DNA of 36,329 bases, taken from the IMG/VR virus record IMGVR_UViG_3300028897_000279, positions 1-36,329 of that record. The stretch is one strand, 5' to 3'. The translations under genes were made by a program, and so were the position numbers. The notes below the pieces were generated by a model, which was given only the letters and a program-made list of their open reading frames with translations, was not told the origin of the DNA and searched no databases. This document shows positions 30,371 through 35,971 of the stretch, in pieces; positions within the stretch are counted from its first letter, which is position 1; each line of letters begins with the position of its first letter. Source of the DNA: a virus.

Positions 30371-30786
30371 AAGATTACGATGAAGTAATAATTGAAATAA
30401 ATAAAATTGTTGATTGGTGGTATAGCCTAAAAAAAGGCTATACCGATTTAAATCATTTAGATGAAGTATTAAGACGTTTAACAGGACTTTATTATTATTT
30501 TAATGATATTGTAGCAGATTCATATAAAGTTTATTTAATGAGCTATGTTAGCCGAAAAGTAGGTTATTCAAAAAGAGTACAAGGATTAATTGAATCTGGA
30601 AATTCTGCAACATCAGCAAAAGAAGAAGCTATATCTGAAGAAGATTTAAAAGATGAAGCAGAACAGGAAGCTTTTTATAATATGCTAAAATTAAAAGGGT
30701 CTGCTATAACGAAAATAATTGAAGCTATTAGGCAAAGAATAAGTAATTTAAAATCTGAAATTAATGAAACTAGACAAACAACTTGA
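30367..30786 (+). CDS. Helical protein of the recombination operon
   Basis: 139 residues: DWWYSLKKGYTDLNHLDEVLRRLTGLYYYFNDIVADSYKVYLMSYVSRKVGY, then a long charged helix (KEEAISEEDLKDEAEQEAFYNMLKLKGSAITKIIEAIRQRISNLKSEI). It reads like coiled coil in the second half. It overlaps the NinG-like gene by 23 bases. Not recognised; context suggests a DNA recombination role. Confidence 0.6.
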   Translation: MKDYDEVIIEINKIVDWWYSLKKGYTDLNHLDEVLRRLTGLYYYFNDIVADSYKVYLMSYVSRKVGYSKRVQGLIESGNSATSAKEEAISEEDLKDEAEQEAFYNMLKLKGSAITKIIEAIRQRISNLKSEINETRQTT

Positions 30787-31165
30787 TGATATACATTCAC
30801 AATATATTCGATTATTGTTTGCTGATGAAAATGGGAAAGTAAAGTGCTATACTTGTACCAGTACTTTTCATTACAAAGTAATACAATGCGGACATTACAT
30901 TGATCGTGCAAATACGCAATTTCGATGGGACGAAGATTTCACACGCCCGCAATGTGAAGATTGTAATTGTTTTAAATCTGGAAGTCTTAAGAAATTTAGA
31001 TCAAATTTAATAGCCGAACATGGCTTTTCGAAAGTTGAAAATGCTGAAATACAATCGTTAAAGCCTTATAAATGGTCTAAATGGGATAAAGAGCAATTAT
31101 TAAAAAAAAGAAAAAAACAAGTAAAGAAACTTTTGGAAGAAAAAAACATTACTTATGAACCATAA
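30764..31165 (+). CDS. ninG: NinG-like recombination protein (lambda Rap family)
   Basis: 133 residues. It has the NinG layout: LDDIHSQYIRLLFADENGKVKCYTCTSTF (first Cys pair), QCGHYIDRANTQFRWDEDFTRPQCEDCNCFKSG (GHYI-D-R, and C-x-x-C-N), then a C-terminal basic helix. These HNH-like, zinc-binding proteins resolve recombination intermediates. The downstream placement behind an ERF-type annealer is the usual arrangement. Confidence 0.87.
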   Translation: MKLDKQLDDIHSQYIRLLFADENGKVKCYTCTSTFHYKVIQCGHYIDRANTQFRWDEDFTRPQCEDCNCFKSGSLKKFRSNLIAEHGFSKVENAEIQSLKPYKWSKWDKEQLLKKRKKQVKKLLEEKNITYEP

Positions 31166-31394
31166 AAAGCACAATCAATATATAGATCATATTATTACAG
31201 GTTTAACAGCATCAATGCTAGTAACAACAATAGGATATATGCTTGATATAACAAACGAAAAATGTACAAAGTCTTTAGCCAAAACAGAGCAATTAATAAA
31301 CACTTTAAAACTGATTAAGAAAACAAGAACATCTTATGACGAATGTAAGAAGTTGGTAACTATGTTTATTCTTGATTTAAAACTTGGATTGTAA
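31155..31394 (+). CDS. Small membrane-anchored protein
   Basis: 79 residues. ITGLTASMLVTTIGYML is a probable membrane segment (about residues 14-30), followed by a charged helical body with KCTKSLAKTEQLINTLKLIKKTRTSYDECKKLV. It overlaps NinG by 11 bases. Function unknown. Confidence 0.5.
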   Translation: MNHKKHNQYIDHIITGLTASMLVTTIGYMLDITNEKCTKSLAKTEQLINTLKLIKKTRTSYDECKKLVTMFILDLKLGL

Positions 31395-31410
31395 TTTTAA
31401 TATAAAAACA

Positions 31411-32325
31411 ATGACAATAGAAAGCACAAACAATAATACACCCACGACACCCGCTATTACTTATAGCGAGTATTACAGGCAGTACGGGATTAATGTACTA
31501 TCACTTTTTGATGGGATTTCTTGCGGACAAATTGCACTTGAAAGGGTAAAAACAAAAGTTAACGAATATTTTGCGAGTGAAATAAAGCCACACGCAATAA
31601 AATGTACGAAAGAAAATTATCCGAATACAAAACACATTGGAAGTGTAATTGATGTTAAGGCGATTGATTTACCAAAGATTGATTTATTAATTGGTGGCTC
31701 TCCTTGCAATGGAATTTCAAGGCTAAATAAAAATCAAGAAGGATTAGAGCATTCAGAAAGTAGATTATTTTGGGAGTATGTTAGACTGTTAAATGAATTA
31801 AAACCAAAATATTTTTTACTTGAAAATACACACGGAAACAAAGAAGCGACAGCTACAATAACTGAAACATTAGGAGTGAACCCAATTTCAATAAACAGTA
31901 AACTTGTTTCTGCCCAAAATAGACCGAGATATTACTGGACGAATATTCCAGGAGTTGAGCAGCCAGACGACAAAGGAATTACAACGGTAGATGTTTTTGA
32001 TTATGATGGACAAATTGCAGACGATTGTAGAATAAAGTGGCTCACAAATAAAAGTGGAATAAAGAGCATTGAAAAAGGCTATGCAAGAGTAAATCCATAT
32101 CCGAAAAGTGGTTGTTTAACAGCAAATGGGCATAAAAAATGGAATGAAAATTACTTATTAAAAGATGGTATATATTACTATCTTTCAAAAAATGAACTTG
32201 AAAAATTACAAACATTACCAACTGGATATACATCAATGTTAAATTACTATGAAGCGTATGATTGTATTGGCGATGGATGGACGGTTGATGTTATTGCACA
32301 CATTCTTAAATATGCACAGTGGTAG
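31411..32325 (+). CDS. C5-cytosine DNA methyltransferase
   Basis: About 304 residues from ATG 31411 (a TTG at 31384 is in frame upstream). Motif I VLSLFDGISCGQ, motif II ASEI, motif IV GGSPCNGIS with catalytic Cys, motif VI LLENTHGN (E-N), motif VIII QNRPRYYW, then GCLTANGHKKW, a motif IX-like ELEKLQTLPTGYT and motif X IGDGWTVDVI. It would methylate C5 of cytosine in phage DNA, probably against restriction or to mark DNA. Codons 1-20 form a separate leader not related to the enzyme: the inverted-repeat arm starts at codon 21 and there is no in-frame start codon between it and motif I. Confidence 0.9.
   Translation: MTIESTNNNTPTTPAITYSEYYRQYGINVLSLFDGISCGQIALERVKTKVNEYFASEIKPHAIKCTKENYPNTKHIGSVIDVKAIDLPKIDLLIGGSPCNGISRLNKNQEGLEHSESRLFWEYVRLLNELKPKYFLLENTHGNKEATATITETLGVNPISINSKLVSAQNRPRYYWTNIPGVEQPDDKGITTVDVFDYDGQIADDCRIKWLTNKSGIKSIEKGYARVNPYPKSGCLTANGHKKWNENYLLKDGIYYYLSKNELEKLQTLPTGYTSMLNYYEAYDCIGDGWTVDVIAHILKYAQW
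31452..31468 (+). repeat. Hairpin in the methyltransferase leader
   Basis: CGCTAT, 5 bases, ATAGCG: a perfect 6-bp hairpin three bases before the left arm at 31471. Hairpins occupy the corresponding position in the 35745 unit and the long palindrome at 33982. Confidence 0.75.
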
Positions 32326-32339
32326 TATTGCCTGTAATG
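31471..32339. repeat. Inverted repeat flanking the methyltransferase body
   Basis: Left arm TATTACAGGCAGTAC (31471-31485) against right arm GTATTGCCTGTAATG (32325-32339): 13 of 15 pair, the other two are G-T wobbles. The left arm starts exactly at codon 21; the right arm begins with the G of the TAG stop codon. It therefore encloses the enzyme body only. Confidence 0.85.
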
Positions 32340-32587
32340 CAGGTTATATGAGACGGAAATTTTAAATATAATTAATATGAGAAAAAGAGAAGAATTCGAA
32401 CAGATGACTGAAGTCGAATTATTTGACGAAATAATAGATGCTGTACAAGGCGACATGTGGGACGGGATGCGATCCAAAACTTTAATTAAAGAAGAAAGAT
32501 TAATGAAACAAGTATTCGCTGAAAAAATGCGCAAAGCTGGTATTAAGTGGGATTAATTTTATTTGGAATTTATGGCTTATAACCTGC
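32339..32587. repeat. Inverted repeat flanking the 59-residue ORF unit
   Basis: GCAGGTTATA (32339-32348) and TATAACCTGC (32578-32587), a perfect 10-bp pair with a GTT/AAC core. It begins at the last base of the methyltransferase right arm, so the two units are directly adjacent. Confidence 0.8.
32377..32556 (+). CDS. Small acidic protein in a cassette-like unit
   Basis: 59 residues: MRKREEFEQMTEVELFDEII, a middle with VQGDMWDGMRSKTLIKEERLM, and KQVFAEKMRKAGIKWD. Helical and acidic then basic. The ATG lies 38 bases after the left arm and the stop 21 bases before the right arm, so it has its own start codon, unlike three other units. Not recognised. Confidence 0.6.
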   Translation: MRKREEFEQMTEVELFDEIIDAVQGDMWDGMRSKTLIKEERLMKQVFAEKMRKAGIKWD

Positions 32588-32732
32588 GATGTTGTCGAAG
32601 CGTGAATAACCGATACAGTTGATTTGAAATACAAATAAAATTAAAAGCGATGGCACAAAAGTTTATAATTGGAAAAAGAATAATAATTAAATATTTTGAG
32701 GGTGGATTTTTTGACATTATTATTTAATATTA

Positions 32733-32764
32733 TTTGGCAATATAAAATATTATGATTATATTTG
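32733..32764 (+). promoter_or_regulatory. Promoter for the 212-residue gene
   Basis: TTTG (32733-32736), 20 bases, TATATTTG (32757-32764). Full consensus. The gene starts 27 bases later. The 32557-32732 stretch before it holds the end of the cassette-like junction and a 25-codon ORF too short to trust. Confidence 0.75.
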
Positions 32765-32790
32765 TACCGAACAATTAAAGTTAAAAGTTT

Positions 32791-33429
32791 ATGGAAACAC
32801 AAAAAATGACAATTCACAGAGCATTATCAGAATTAAAATTGATTGATGCGAGAATCGAAAAAGCAATTAATGTAGTTGAACCAACTGGATTAATGCAATT
32901 AAATAAACCTGTAAACGGATTTATAGCTAAAGAAGATTTTGAAAAAGATGTTTTGGCAAAATATCAATCTGTAACAGATTTGATTGAACGTAAAAATGCA
33001 ATTAAATCAGCTATTGTAAAAGCTAACGGAACTACTCTTGTAAAAATAGGATTAAAAGAAATGACTATTGCAGACGCTATTAACTTTAAAACAGTAATAG
33101 CCGTAAAAAAGAACCTTATTAACAGATTAACACAGAAACATAATTCTGTTAAGGCTAGATTTACGCAAGAAAATGAAAAAGTAAATAACGTTGCTTTAGA
33201 GAATGCCAAGATTATGATTGGCAAACAAGGCGATGATAGGGTTAAACCAACCGATGAAGATGTAAAAAACATTGTTGAACCATTTGTAAAAAGAAATGAG
33301 TTTCATTTAGTTGATCCTTTAAAGGTTGAAGAACTTACAGAAAAATTACAGGTTGAAGTTGATGAATTTGAAGCCGAAGTTGATGCTGTACTTTCAGAGA
33401 TTAATGCAATAACAATAATTAACATTTAA
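32791..33429 (+). CDS. Conserved helical phage protein
   Basis: 212 residues: MTIHRALSELKLIDARIEKAI at the start, then ANGTTLVKIGLKEMTIADAINFKTVIAVKKNLINRLTQKHNS and a C-terminus FEAEVDAVLSEINAITIINI. It resembles a class of phage and conjugative-element proteins with a long antiparallel helix and conserved A-I-x-x-x-N-x-x-T; the C-terminal D-A-V-L-S-E-x-N-A-x-T is striking. Function unknown, but the full-strength promoter suggests high early expression. Confidence 0.65.
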   Translation: METQKMTIHRALSELKLIDARIEKAINVVEPTGLMQLNKPVNGFIAKEDFEKDVLAKYQSVTDLIERKNAIKSAIVKANGTTLVKIGLKEMTIADAINFKTVIAVKKNLINRLTQKHNSVKARFTQENEKVNNVALENAKIMIGKQGDDRVKPTDEDVKNIVEPFVKRNEFHLVDPLKVEELTEKLQVEVDEFEAEVDAVLSEINAITIINI

Positions 33430-33468
33430 AATAAATTATAAGGAATGCCGATGCGAAAAACACAGACT

Positions 33469-33549
33469 TAACACCCAGCTTGAGGGTTAGAAAAGCAACT
33501 GTTTGCTAAACAGATTTACTTTCGGGTTCGAGTCCCGATTTCTCCACCA
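33469..33549 (+). tRNA. tRNA-Ser(GCT) lacking its 5' acceptor strand
   Basis: D-arm GCTT/AAGC (33478-), anticodon arm ACTGT-TTGCTAA-ACAGA with anticodon GCT (33505-33507), a variable loop of only 7 bases (short for Ser), T-arm TCGGG-TTCGAGT-CCCGA, 3' acceptor TTTCTCC, discriminator A and encoded CCA (33547-33549). The seven bases that should form the 5' acceptor strand (33469-33475, TAACACC) do not pair with TTTCTCC. Probably a decayed or rearranged tRNA. Confidence 0.6.
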
Positions 33550-33555
33550 AAAAAC

Positions 33556-33602
33556 GGAGAAATGGCGAAATTGGTAACCGCACTTGACTTAGGATCAAGC
33601 CG
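33556..33602 (+). pseudogene. 5' half of a tRNA-Leu(TAG)
   Basis: GGAGAAA acceptor strand, D-arm GCG ... CGC with AATTGGTAAC loop, anticodon arm CTTGA-CTTAGGA-TCAAG with anticodon TAG (Leu, CUA). The sequence then becomes unrelated to a T-arm; no T-arm or 3' acceptor is seen in the next 180 bases. Its acceptor GGAGAAA is the exact complement of TTTCTCC of the tRNA-Ser sequence six bases upstream. Confidence 0.65.
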
Positions 33603-33763
33603 TAAAAAATGACAAAAGAAAAGTTCAAGGATTAAAGATGAAGGCAAAAAGTTAAAAATTAAAAGTTCTTACGCATTAAAGATTAAAACGTAAAATGCAA
33701 AGTTCTTTTAAACCCCTGATAAAAGTTTATAAAAGTATTTGTTAATTGACTTAGTGTTTTGTA
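33603..33763 (+). other. Non-coding spacer with short A-rich repeats
   Basis: No gene, T-arm or promoter found. It contains several AAAGTTC and ATTAAAG words (for example near 33621, 33661 and 33701) and leads into the terminator. It may be the transcribed tail of the tRNA region. Confidence 0.4.
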
Positions 33764-33789
33764 CAGGGCTGCATCGGTAGCCCTTTTTT
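33764..33789 (+). terminator. Rho-independent terminator
   Basis: AGGGCT (33765-33770), 8-base loop, AGCCCT (33779-33784), then TTTTT. A clean terminator for the tRNA-region or upstream transcript, just before the RHH gene. Confidence 0.85.
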
Positions 33790-33800
33790 AATACAATATT

Positions 33801-33944
33801 ATGAAGATAAGAAGAAGCGTAACTATTGATTCAGAATTAGAAAAAGACATTGAAAAGCAAGCTAAAAAAGAAAATAGAAACTTTTCAAATATGGTTTCTG
33901 AAATGGTTAAAAAATATTTAACGGCTTTGAAAAAGCCGAAATGA
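33801..33944 (+). CDS. Ribbon-helix-helix DNA-binding protein, 47 residues
   Basis: MKIRRSVTIDSELEKDIEKQ, then a basic helix (KENRNFSNMVSEMVKKYL). The pattern (strand VTID, helix ELEKDIEKQA, turn NRNFSN, helix MVSEMVKKYL) is the ribbon-helix-helix fold of Arc/CopG-type regulators and antitoxins. It follows a terminator and has no toxin-like partner in the next gene. Probably a small repressor. Confidence 0.75.
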   Translation: MKIRRSVTIDSELEKDIEKQAKKENRNFSNMVSEMVKKYLTALKKPK

Positions 33945-33981
33945 GCGCAGGAGAAAAATATTTAATTATTTCAATTATGCA

Positions 33982-34045
33982 CAAACCAATACTACTTATA
34001 ACAAGCATAGCGTTTGATATGCTTGTTATAAGTAGTATTGGTTTG
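33982..34045. repeat. 28-bp perfect palindrome
   Basis: CAAACCAATACTACTTATAA... at 33982-34009 pairs base for base with 34018-34045 across an 8-base loop. A TGCA pair flanks it after a two-base bulge. The inner part has TTATAAC ... GTTATAA, like the R'' and R' core boxes of attC. It lies 37 bases after the RHH gene. Confidence 0.9.
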
Positions 34046-34153
34046 AGTGCATTATTGAGCGTGAAGCTTCGCTTACGCTTAGTTGTAAATGCACTCGTGC
34101 GATGAGGGTGTGTATTGGACGGTGTTGATGTGAGCGCAAATATTACTTATAAC
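34025..34153. repeat. Inverted repeat bounding a gene-free unit
   Basis: GTTATAAGTAGTATTGG (34025-34041) against CAAATATTACTTATAAC (34137-34153): 15 of 17 pair. The 95 bases between them are higher in GC (GAGCGTGAAGCTTCGCTTACG, CACTCGTGCGATGAG) and contain no trustworthy ORF. It ends with AAC (34151-34153) that is also the start of the next unit. Confidence 0.7.
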
Positions 34154-34466
34154 ACTCCGAAAGATATTGGAAGAATTTTTAATACATTAAATTATAAATT
34201 ATGGAAGAAAAATTATTAAATAAGATTAAGGATAATAACAGAATAATTGAAGAATTTTCTAAACATTTAATTAAAGATTTTAACGATCCTTATAAATACG
34301 GAATTCATAGAAATATTATAGCCGAAAGACTTGAAGAAAATTCTGTATTAGAACATGTATTAAAATATTACCTATTATCTTTTAGTTAGGCTTTGTCGCT
34401 TGTCATAGCACAAGTTTTACAGATACGTAGCAGGCAATGTGCGGAAGGTATATCTTTCGGAGTGTT
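34151..34466. repeat. 17-bp inverted repeat around the 62-residue gene
   Basis: AACACTCCGAAAGATAT (34151-34167) is perfectly complementary to ATATCTTTCGGAGTGTT (34450-34466). The two ends carry AAC and GTT, each shared with the adjacent unit. Confidence 0.88.
34201..34389 (+). CDS. Small helical protein, 62 residues
   Basis: MEEKLLNKIKDNNRIIEEFS then IKDFNDPYKYGIHRNIIAERLEENSVLEHVLKYYL. Acidic and helical. The ATG is 50 bases into the unit. Not recognised. A TPR-free helical hairpin; no membrane or metal motif. Confidence 0.6.
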   Translation: MEEKLLNKIKDNNRIIEEFSKHLIKDFNDPYKYGIHRNIIAERLEENSVLEHVLKYYLLSFS

Positions 34467-34500
34467 AGGCTCAATCGGTTTTGGATTAAAATTAGAATGT

Positions 34501-34704
34501 ATGAATAGAATAAAAGAAATATTACAGGAAAAAGGAATTAAACAAAATTGGCTTGCTAACAAATTAAGTAAAAGTTACAATATGGTAAATTCTTATGTAC
34601 AAAACAGAAGGCAACCGAGTATAGAAATTTTGTTTAAGATTTCAAAAATTCTAAGTGTAAATGTTAGAGATTTACTAAATGATAATTTTAATGAAGGGTT
34701 GTAA
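34501..34704 (+). CDS. XRE-family HTH protein
   Basis: 67 residues from ATG 34501: MNRIKEILQEKGIKQNWLANKLSKSYNMVNSYVQNRRQPSIE and LFKISKILSVNVRDLLNDN. Q-x-W-L-A-x-K-L-x-K-S-x-x-M-V-x-x-Y-x-x-N-R-R-Q-P is a clear Cro/CI-type helix-turn-helix. The frame is open further upstream to a TTG at 34393, through the repeat arm, but the ATG has the expected start. Probable repressor or plasmid-type regulator. Confidence 0.85.
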   Translation: MNRIKEILQEKGIKQNWLANKLSKSYNMVNSYVQNRRQPSIEILFKISKILSVNVRDLLNDNFNEGL

Positions 34705-34730
34705 GGAGGGAAATTAAAAATTATATACAA

Positions 34731-34940
34731 ATGGATATAGAAGATAAATTAAACAAAATTATTGAATATCAAAACGATAATTCAGTACATCCGCTAACTT
34801 GCGGAAATGATAGCTCACATACTCCGCTTATTCCTATACTACAAGGTGATAACATAGTTTTGATATGTGCTGATTGTAGTTACTCTCAAAGTTATATTCC
34901 TGATATAATTTTTAATAAAGGAAGGAGCGCAAGCGATTGA
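34731..34940 (+). CDS. Small Cys-containing phage protein, 69 residues
   Basis: DIEDKLNKIIEYQNDNSVHPLTCGNDSSHTPLIP, then ICADCSYSQSYIPDIIF. The H-P-L-T-C-G-N-D-S-x-H ... C-x-x-C pattern, typical of a short Bacteroidota phage family, looks like a zinc ribbon. Its last codons (GRSASD) lie in the right repeat arm and the TGA falls inside it. Co-directional with the HTH gene. Confidence 0.7.
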   Translation: MDIEDKLNKIIEYQNDNSVHPLTCGNDSSHTPLIPILQGDNIVLICADCSYSQSYIPDIIFNKGRSASD

Positions 34941-34952
34941 GCCTAACGGGCT

Positions 34953-35066
34953 ACGGCTATGAGCAGTAGCGGAATACGAAGAAATTAATAATCAAAAAAC
35001 AAATACTTATGATACGAGAACAGAACATTCAAATTAGCAGCAACACAGCTATTGCTTATGAGCCGT
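34953..35066. repeat. Imperfect palindrome between the HTH unit and the 35009 gene
   Basis: ACGGCTATGAGCA (34953-34965) pairs with TGCTTATGAGCCGT (35053-35066), 12 of 13 with a one-base bulge. It encloses the promoter-proximal region and first codons of the 35009 gene. With GCCTAAC upstream and GTTAGC downstream it resembles an attC of about 130 bp. Confidence 0.7.
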
Positions 35067-35398
35067 TGTTAGCTGCTGGGCTTTCTGAAATACCTGTGTA
35101 TGGTTCAGAAGCGGTGTGGGTGCAAAATGCGAATTACCCAAACAACTACACTCTTTGGAGACAAGACCTAATACTTGGTAAAAGTTGGCTACATGACAAA
35201 ACAAGAACTCGCATTTTTGGGTGGACTGAAGAAGTAGATTATGGAGAAAGAAAAGGAATGATTGAGGCTTCTATACCAAAAATACCCGAAGATGAAAACG
35301 ATGGTGATTGTGAAATAATAGGCTACTTTGATTCGGTTGCAAGTGCGATGGCAAACATCATTGAAAGAAACCACCCTAATTATGGAATAAGGACTTAG
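35009..35398 (+). CDS. Hypothetical protein expressed through a 20-codon leader
   Basis: 129 residues. First 20 codons form a leader ending AIAYEPL; the left repeat arm starts in codon 21 and the body (LSEIPVYGSEAVWVQNANYPNN...) has no Met until about residue 85, so it cannot start independently near its beginning. The body has a conserved look (NNYTLWRQDLILGKSWLHDKTRTRIFGWTEEVDYG) and a C-terminal DSVASAMANIIERNHPNYGI. Function unknown. The TAG stop coincides with the right arm. Confidence 0.65.
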   Translation: MIREQNIQISSNTAIAYEPLLAAGLSEIPVYGSEAVWVQNANYPNNYTLWRQDLILGKSWLHDKTRTRIFGWTEEVDYGERKGMIEASIPKIPEDENDGDCEIIGYFDSVASAMANIIERNHPNYGIRT

Positions 35399-35409
35399 CC
35401 TTGCAGCTA
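35070..35409. repeat. Inverted repeat flanking the 35009 gene body
   Basis: TAGCTGCTGGGCT (35070-35082) against AGCCTTGCAGCTA (35397-35409), 11 of 13. The left arm starts in codon 21 of the gene; the right arm starts one base into the TAG stop (35396-35398). Confidence 0.75.
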
Positions 35410-35490
35410 GTGTTGAGCGTAAGATGTCGTTGCGACCTGAACGCACAAACTTCGATTTGAAATACTAACGTAATAATTAAATATTTTTAT
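35410..35490 (+). repeat. Junction DNA with a GTCG/CGAC hairpin
   Basis: Higher-GC junction after the 35009 gene: a GTCG-TTG-CGAC hairpin (35426-35436), with weaker outer pairing, then a GATTTGAAATAC word that also occurs at 32620-32631 in the junction after the 59-residue gene. The shared word may be a conserved junction element. Confidence 0.5.
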
Positions 35491-35742
35491 ATGTATAATA
35501 AAAGAACTTGGTTAAATACAGAGACTTGTGATAGTACTAGCTCTATTGTCGCTTTTGATGGCACAGTGACTGATATTGATACAAAAAACGAATACACGCA
35601 AAGATTTTTAGAAATTGCGGATTGTAGAAATAAGGTAAGATTACACAAAACAAGTGATGATAGTGACAAAGATTTCTTAAATAAAATGAAGTTATTAAAA
35701 AGCGAAATAGAGCAATTTATATATTACTTAGAAAATATTTAA
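35491..35742 (+). CDS. Conserved small phage protein, 83 residues
   Basis: MYNKRTWLNTETCDSTSSIV then AFDGTVTDIDTKNEYTQRFLEIADCRNKVRLHKTSDDS, and a C-terminal helix with LLKSEIEQFIYYL. The start N-K-x-T-W-L-N-x-x-x-x-x-S-T-S-S-I-V and the FLEIADCRNKVRLH block are a familiar conserved pattern in Bacteroidota phages, function unknown. It starts with its own ATG. Confidence 0.75.
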   Translation: MYNKRTWLNTETCDSTSSIVAFDGTVTDIDTKNEYTQRFLEIADCRNKVRLHKTSDDSDKDFLNKMKLLKSEIEQFIYYLENI

Positions 35743-35744
35743 TT

Positions 35745-35915
35745 ATGGGCAAACAGCAGAAACCTAAAAACAACGCGATAACCCAGCAATGCATTTTACG
35801 CATTGTTAGGTTTAGCGAAGCGGAGGTTTGCAAGCTACGAGCTTACAAAAATGGCAAATGCACACTTTATACAAACAAAGATTGCTATAAATGCAGCTTT
35901 TACTTGCAAACTTAA
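35745..35915 (+). CDS. Small Cys-rich protein through a 20-codon leader, 56 residues
   Basis: Leader MGKQQKPKNNAITQQCILRI (20 codons) contains the CAATGC/GCATTG hairpin; the body VRFSEAEVCKLRAYKNG..., with three Cys in CTLYTNKDCYKC, begins at codon 21 and has no Met. The stop TAA is the start of the right repeat arm (35913). The C-x-x-x-x-x-x-x-C-x-x-C pattern may bind a metal. It opens two bases after the previous stop. Confidence 0.6.
   Translation: MGKQQKPKNNAITQQCILRIVRFSEAEVCKLRAYKNGKCTLYTNKDCYKCSFYLQT
35760..35813. repeat. attC-like hairpin in the leader of the 35745 gene
   Basis: Outer AAACCTAA (35760-35767) pairs with TTAGGTTT (35806-35813); inner CAATGC (35787-35792) pairs with GCATTG (35800-35805) over a 7-base loop. 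About 54 bp, close to the typical attC length. GTTAGGT at 35805 fits the GTTRRRY box exactly; the left box ends in AAA instead of AAC. Confidence 0.72.
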
Positions 35916-35921
35916 ACCTAA
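35806..35921. repeat. Double inverted repeat around the 35745 gene body
   Basis: TTAGGTTTA (35806-35814) with TAAACCTAA (35913-35921), and GTTTGCAAG (35826-35834) with CTTGCAAAC (35903-35911), both perfect 9-bp pairs nested. They enclose the gene body. The left arm starts at codon 21, the right arm starts with the stop codon. Confidence 0.85.
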
Positions 35922-35971
35922 TGGCTTGAGAAATATGGGAAGGAAGTTTTATAATAAATAAATATTGGAAT

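Larger units (their letters stand above)
34464..34947. repeat. 14-bp inverted repeat around the HTH and 69-residue genes
   Basis: GTTAGGCTCAATCG (34464-34477) and CGATTGAGCCTAAC (34934-34947), perfectly complementary. GTTAGGC and GCCTAAC fit the attC consensus boxes GTTRRRY and RYYYAAC. The first GTT is shared with the previous unit. Confidence 0.88.

Noticed and set aside
31384-31411. TTG start nine codons upstream of the methyltransferase ATG
   Set aside because: Rare start overlapping the previous gene; the ATG yields a leader of exactly 20 codons as in two other units.
32650-32727. 25-codon ORF (MAQKFIIGKRIIIKYFEGG...)
   Set aside because: Very short, AT-driven, without promoter; may be real but cannot be supported.
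33603-33763. Group I intron or tRNA-Leu 3' half downstream of the tRNA-Leu 5' half
   Set aside because: No T-arm, no 3' acceptor and no convincing intron core sequences were found by eye.
33941-34105. 54-codon ORF (MSAGEKYLIISIM...) overlapping the RHH stop
   Set aside because: It reads straight through the 28-bp palindrome and the gene-free unit; its membrane-like appearance comes from the palindrome bases. No ribosome-binding or family support.
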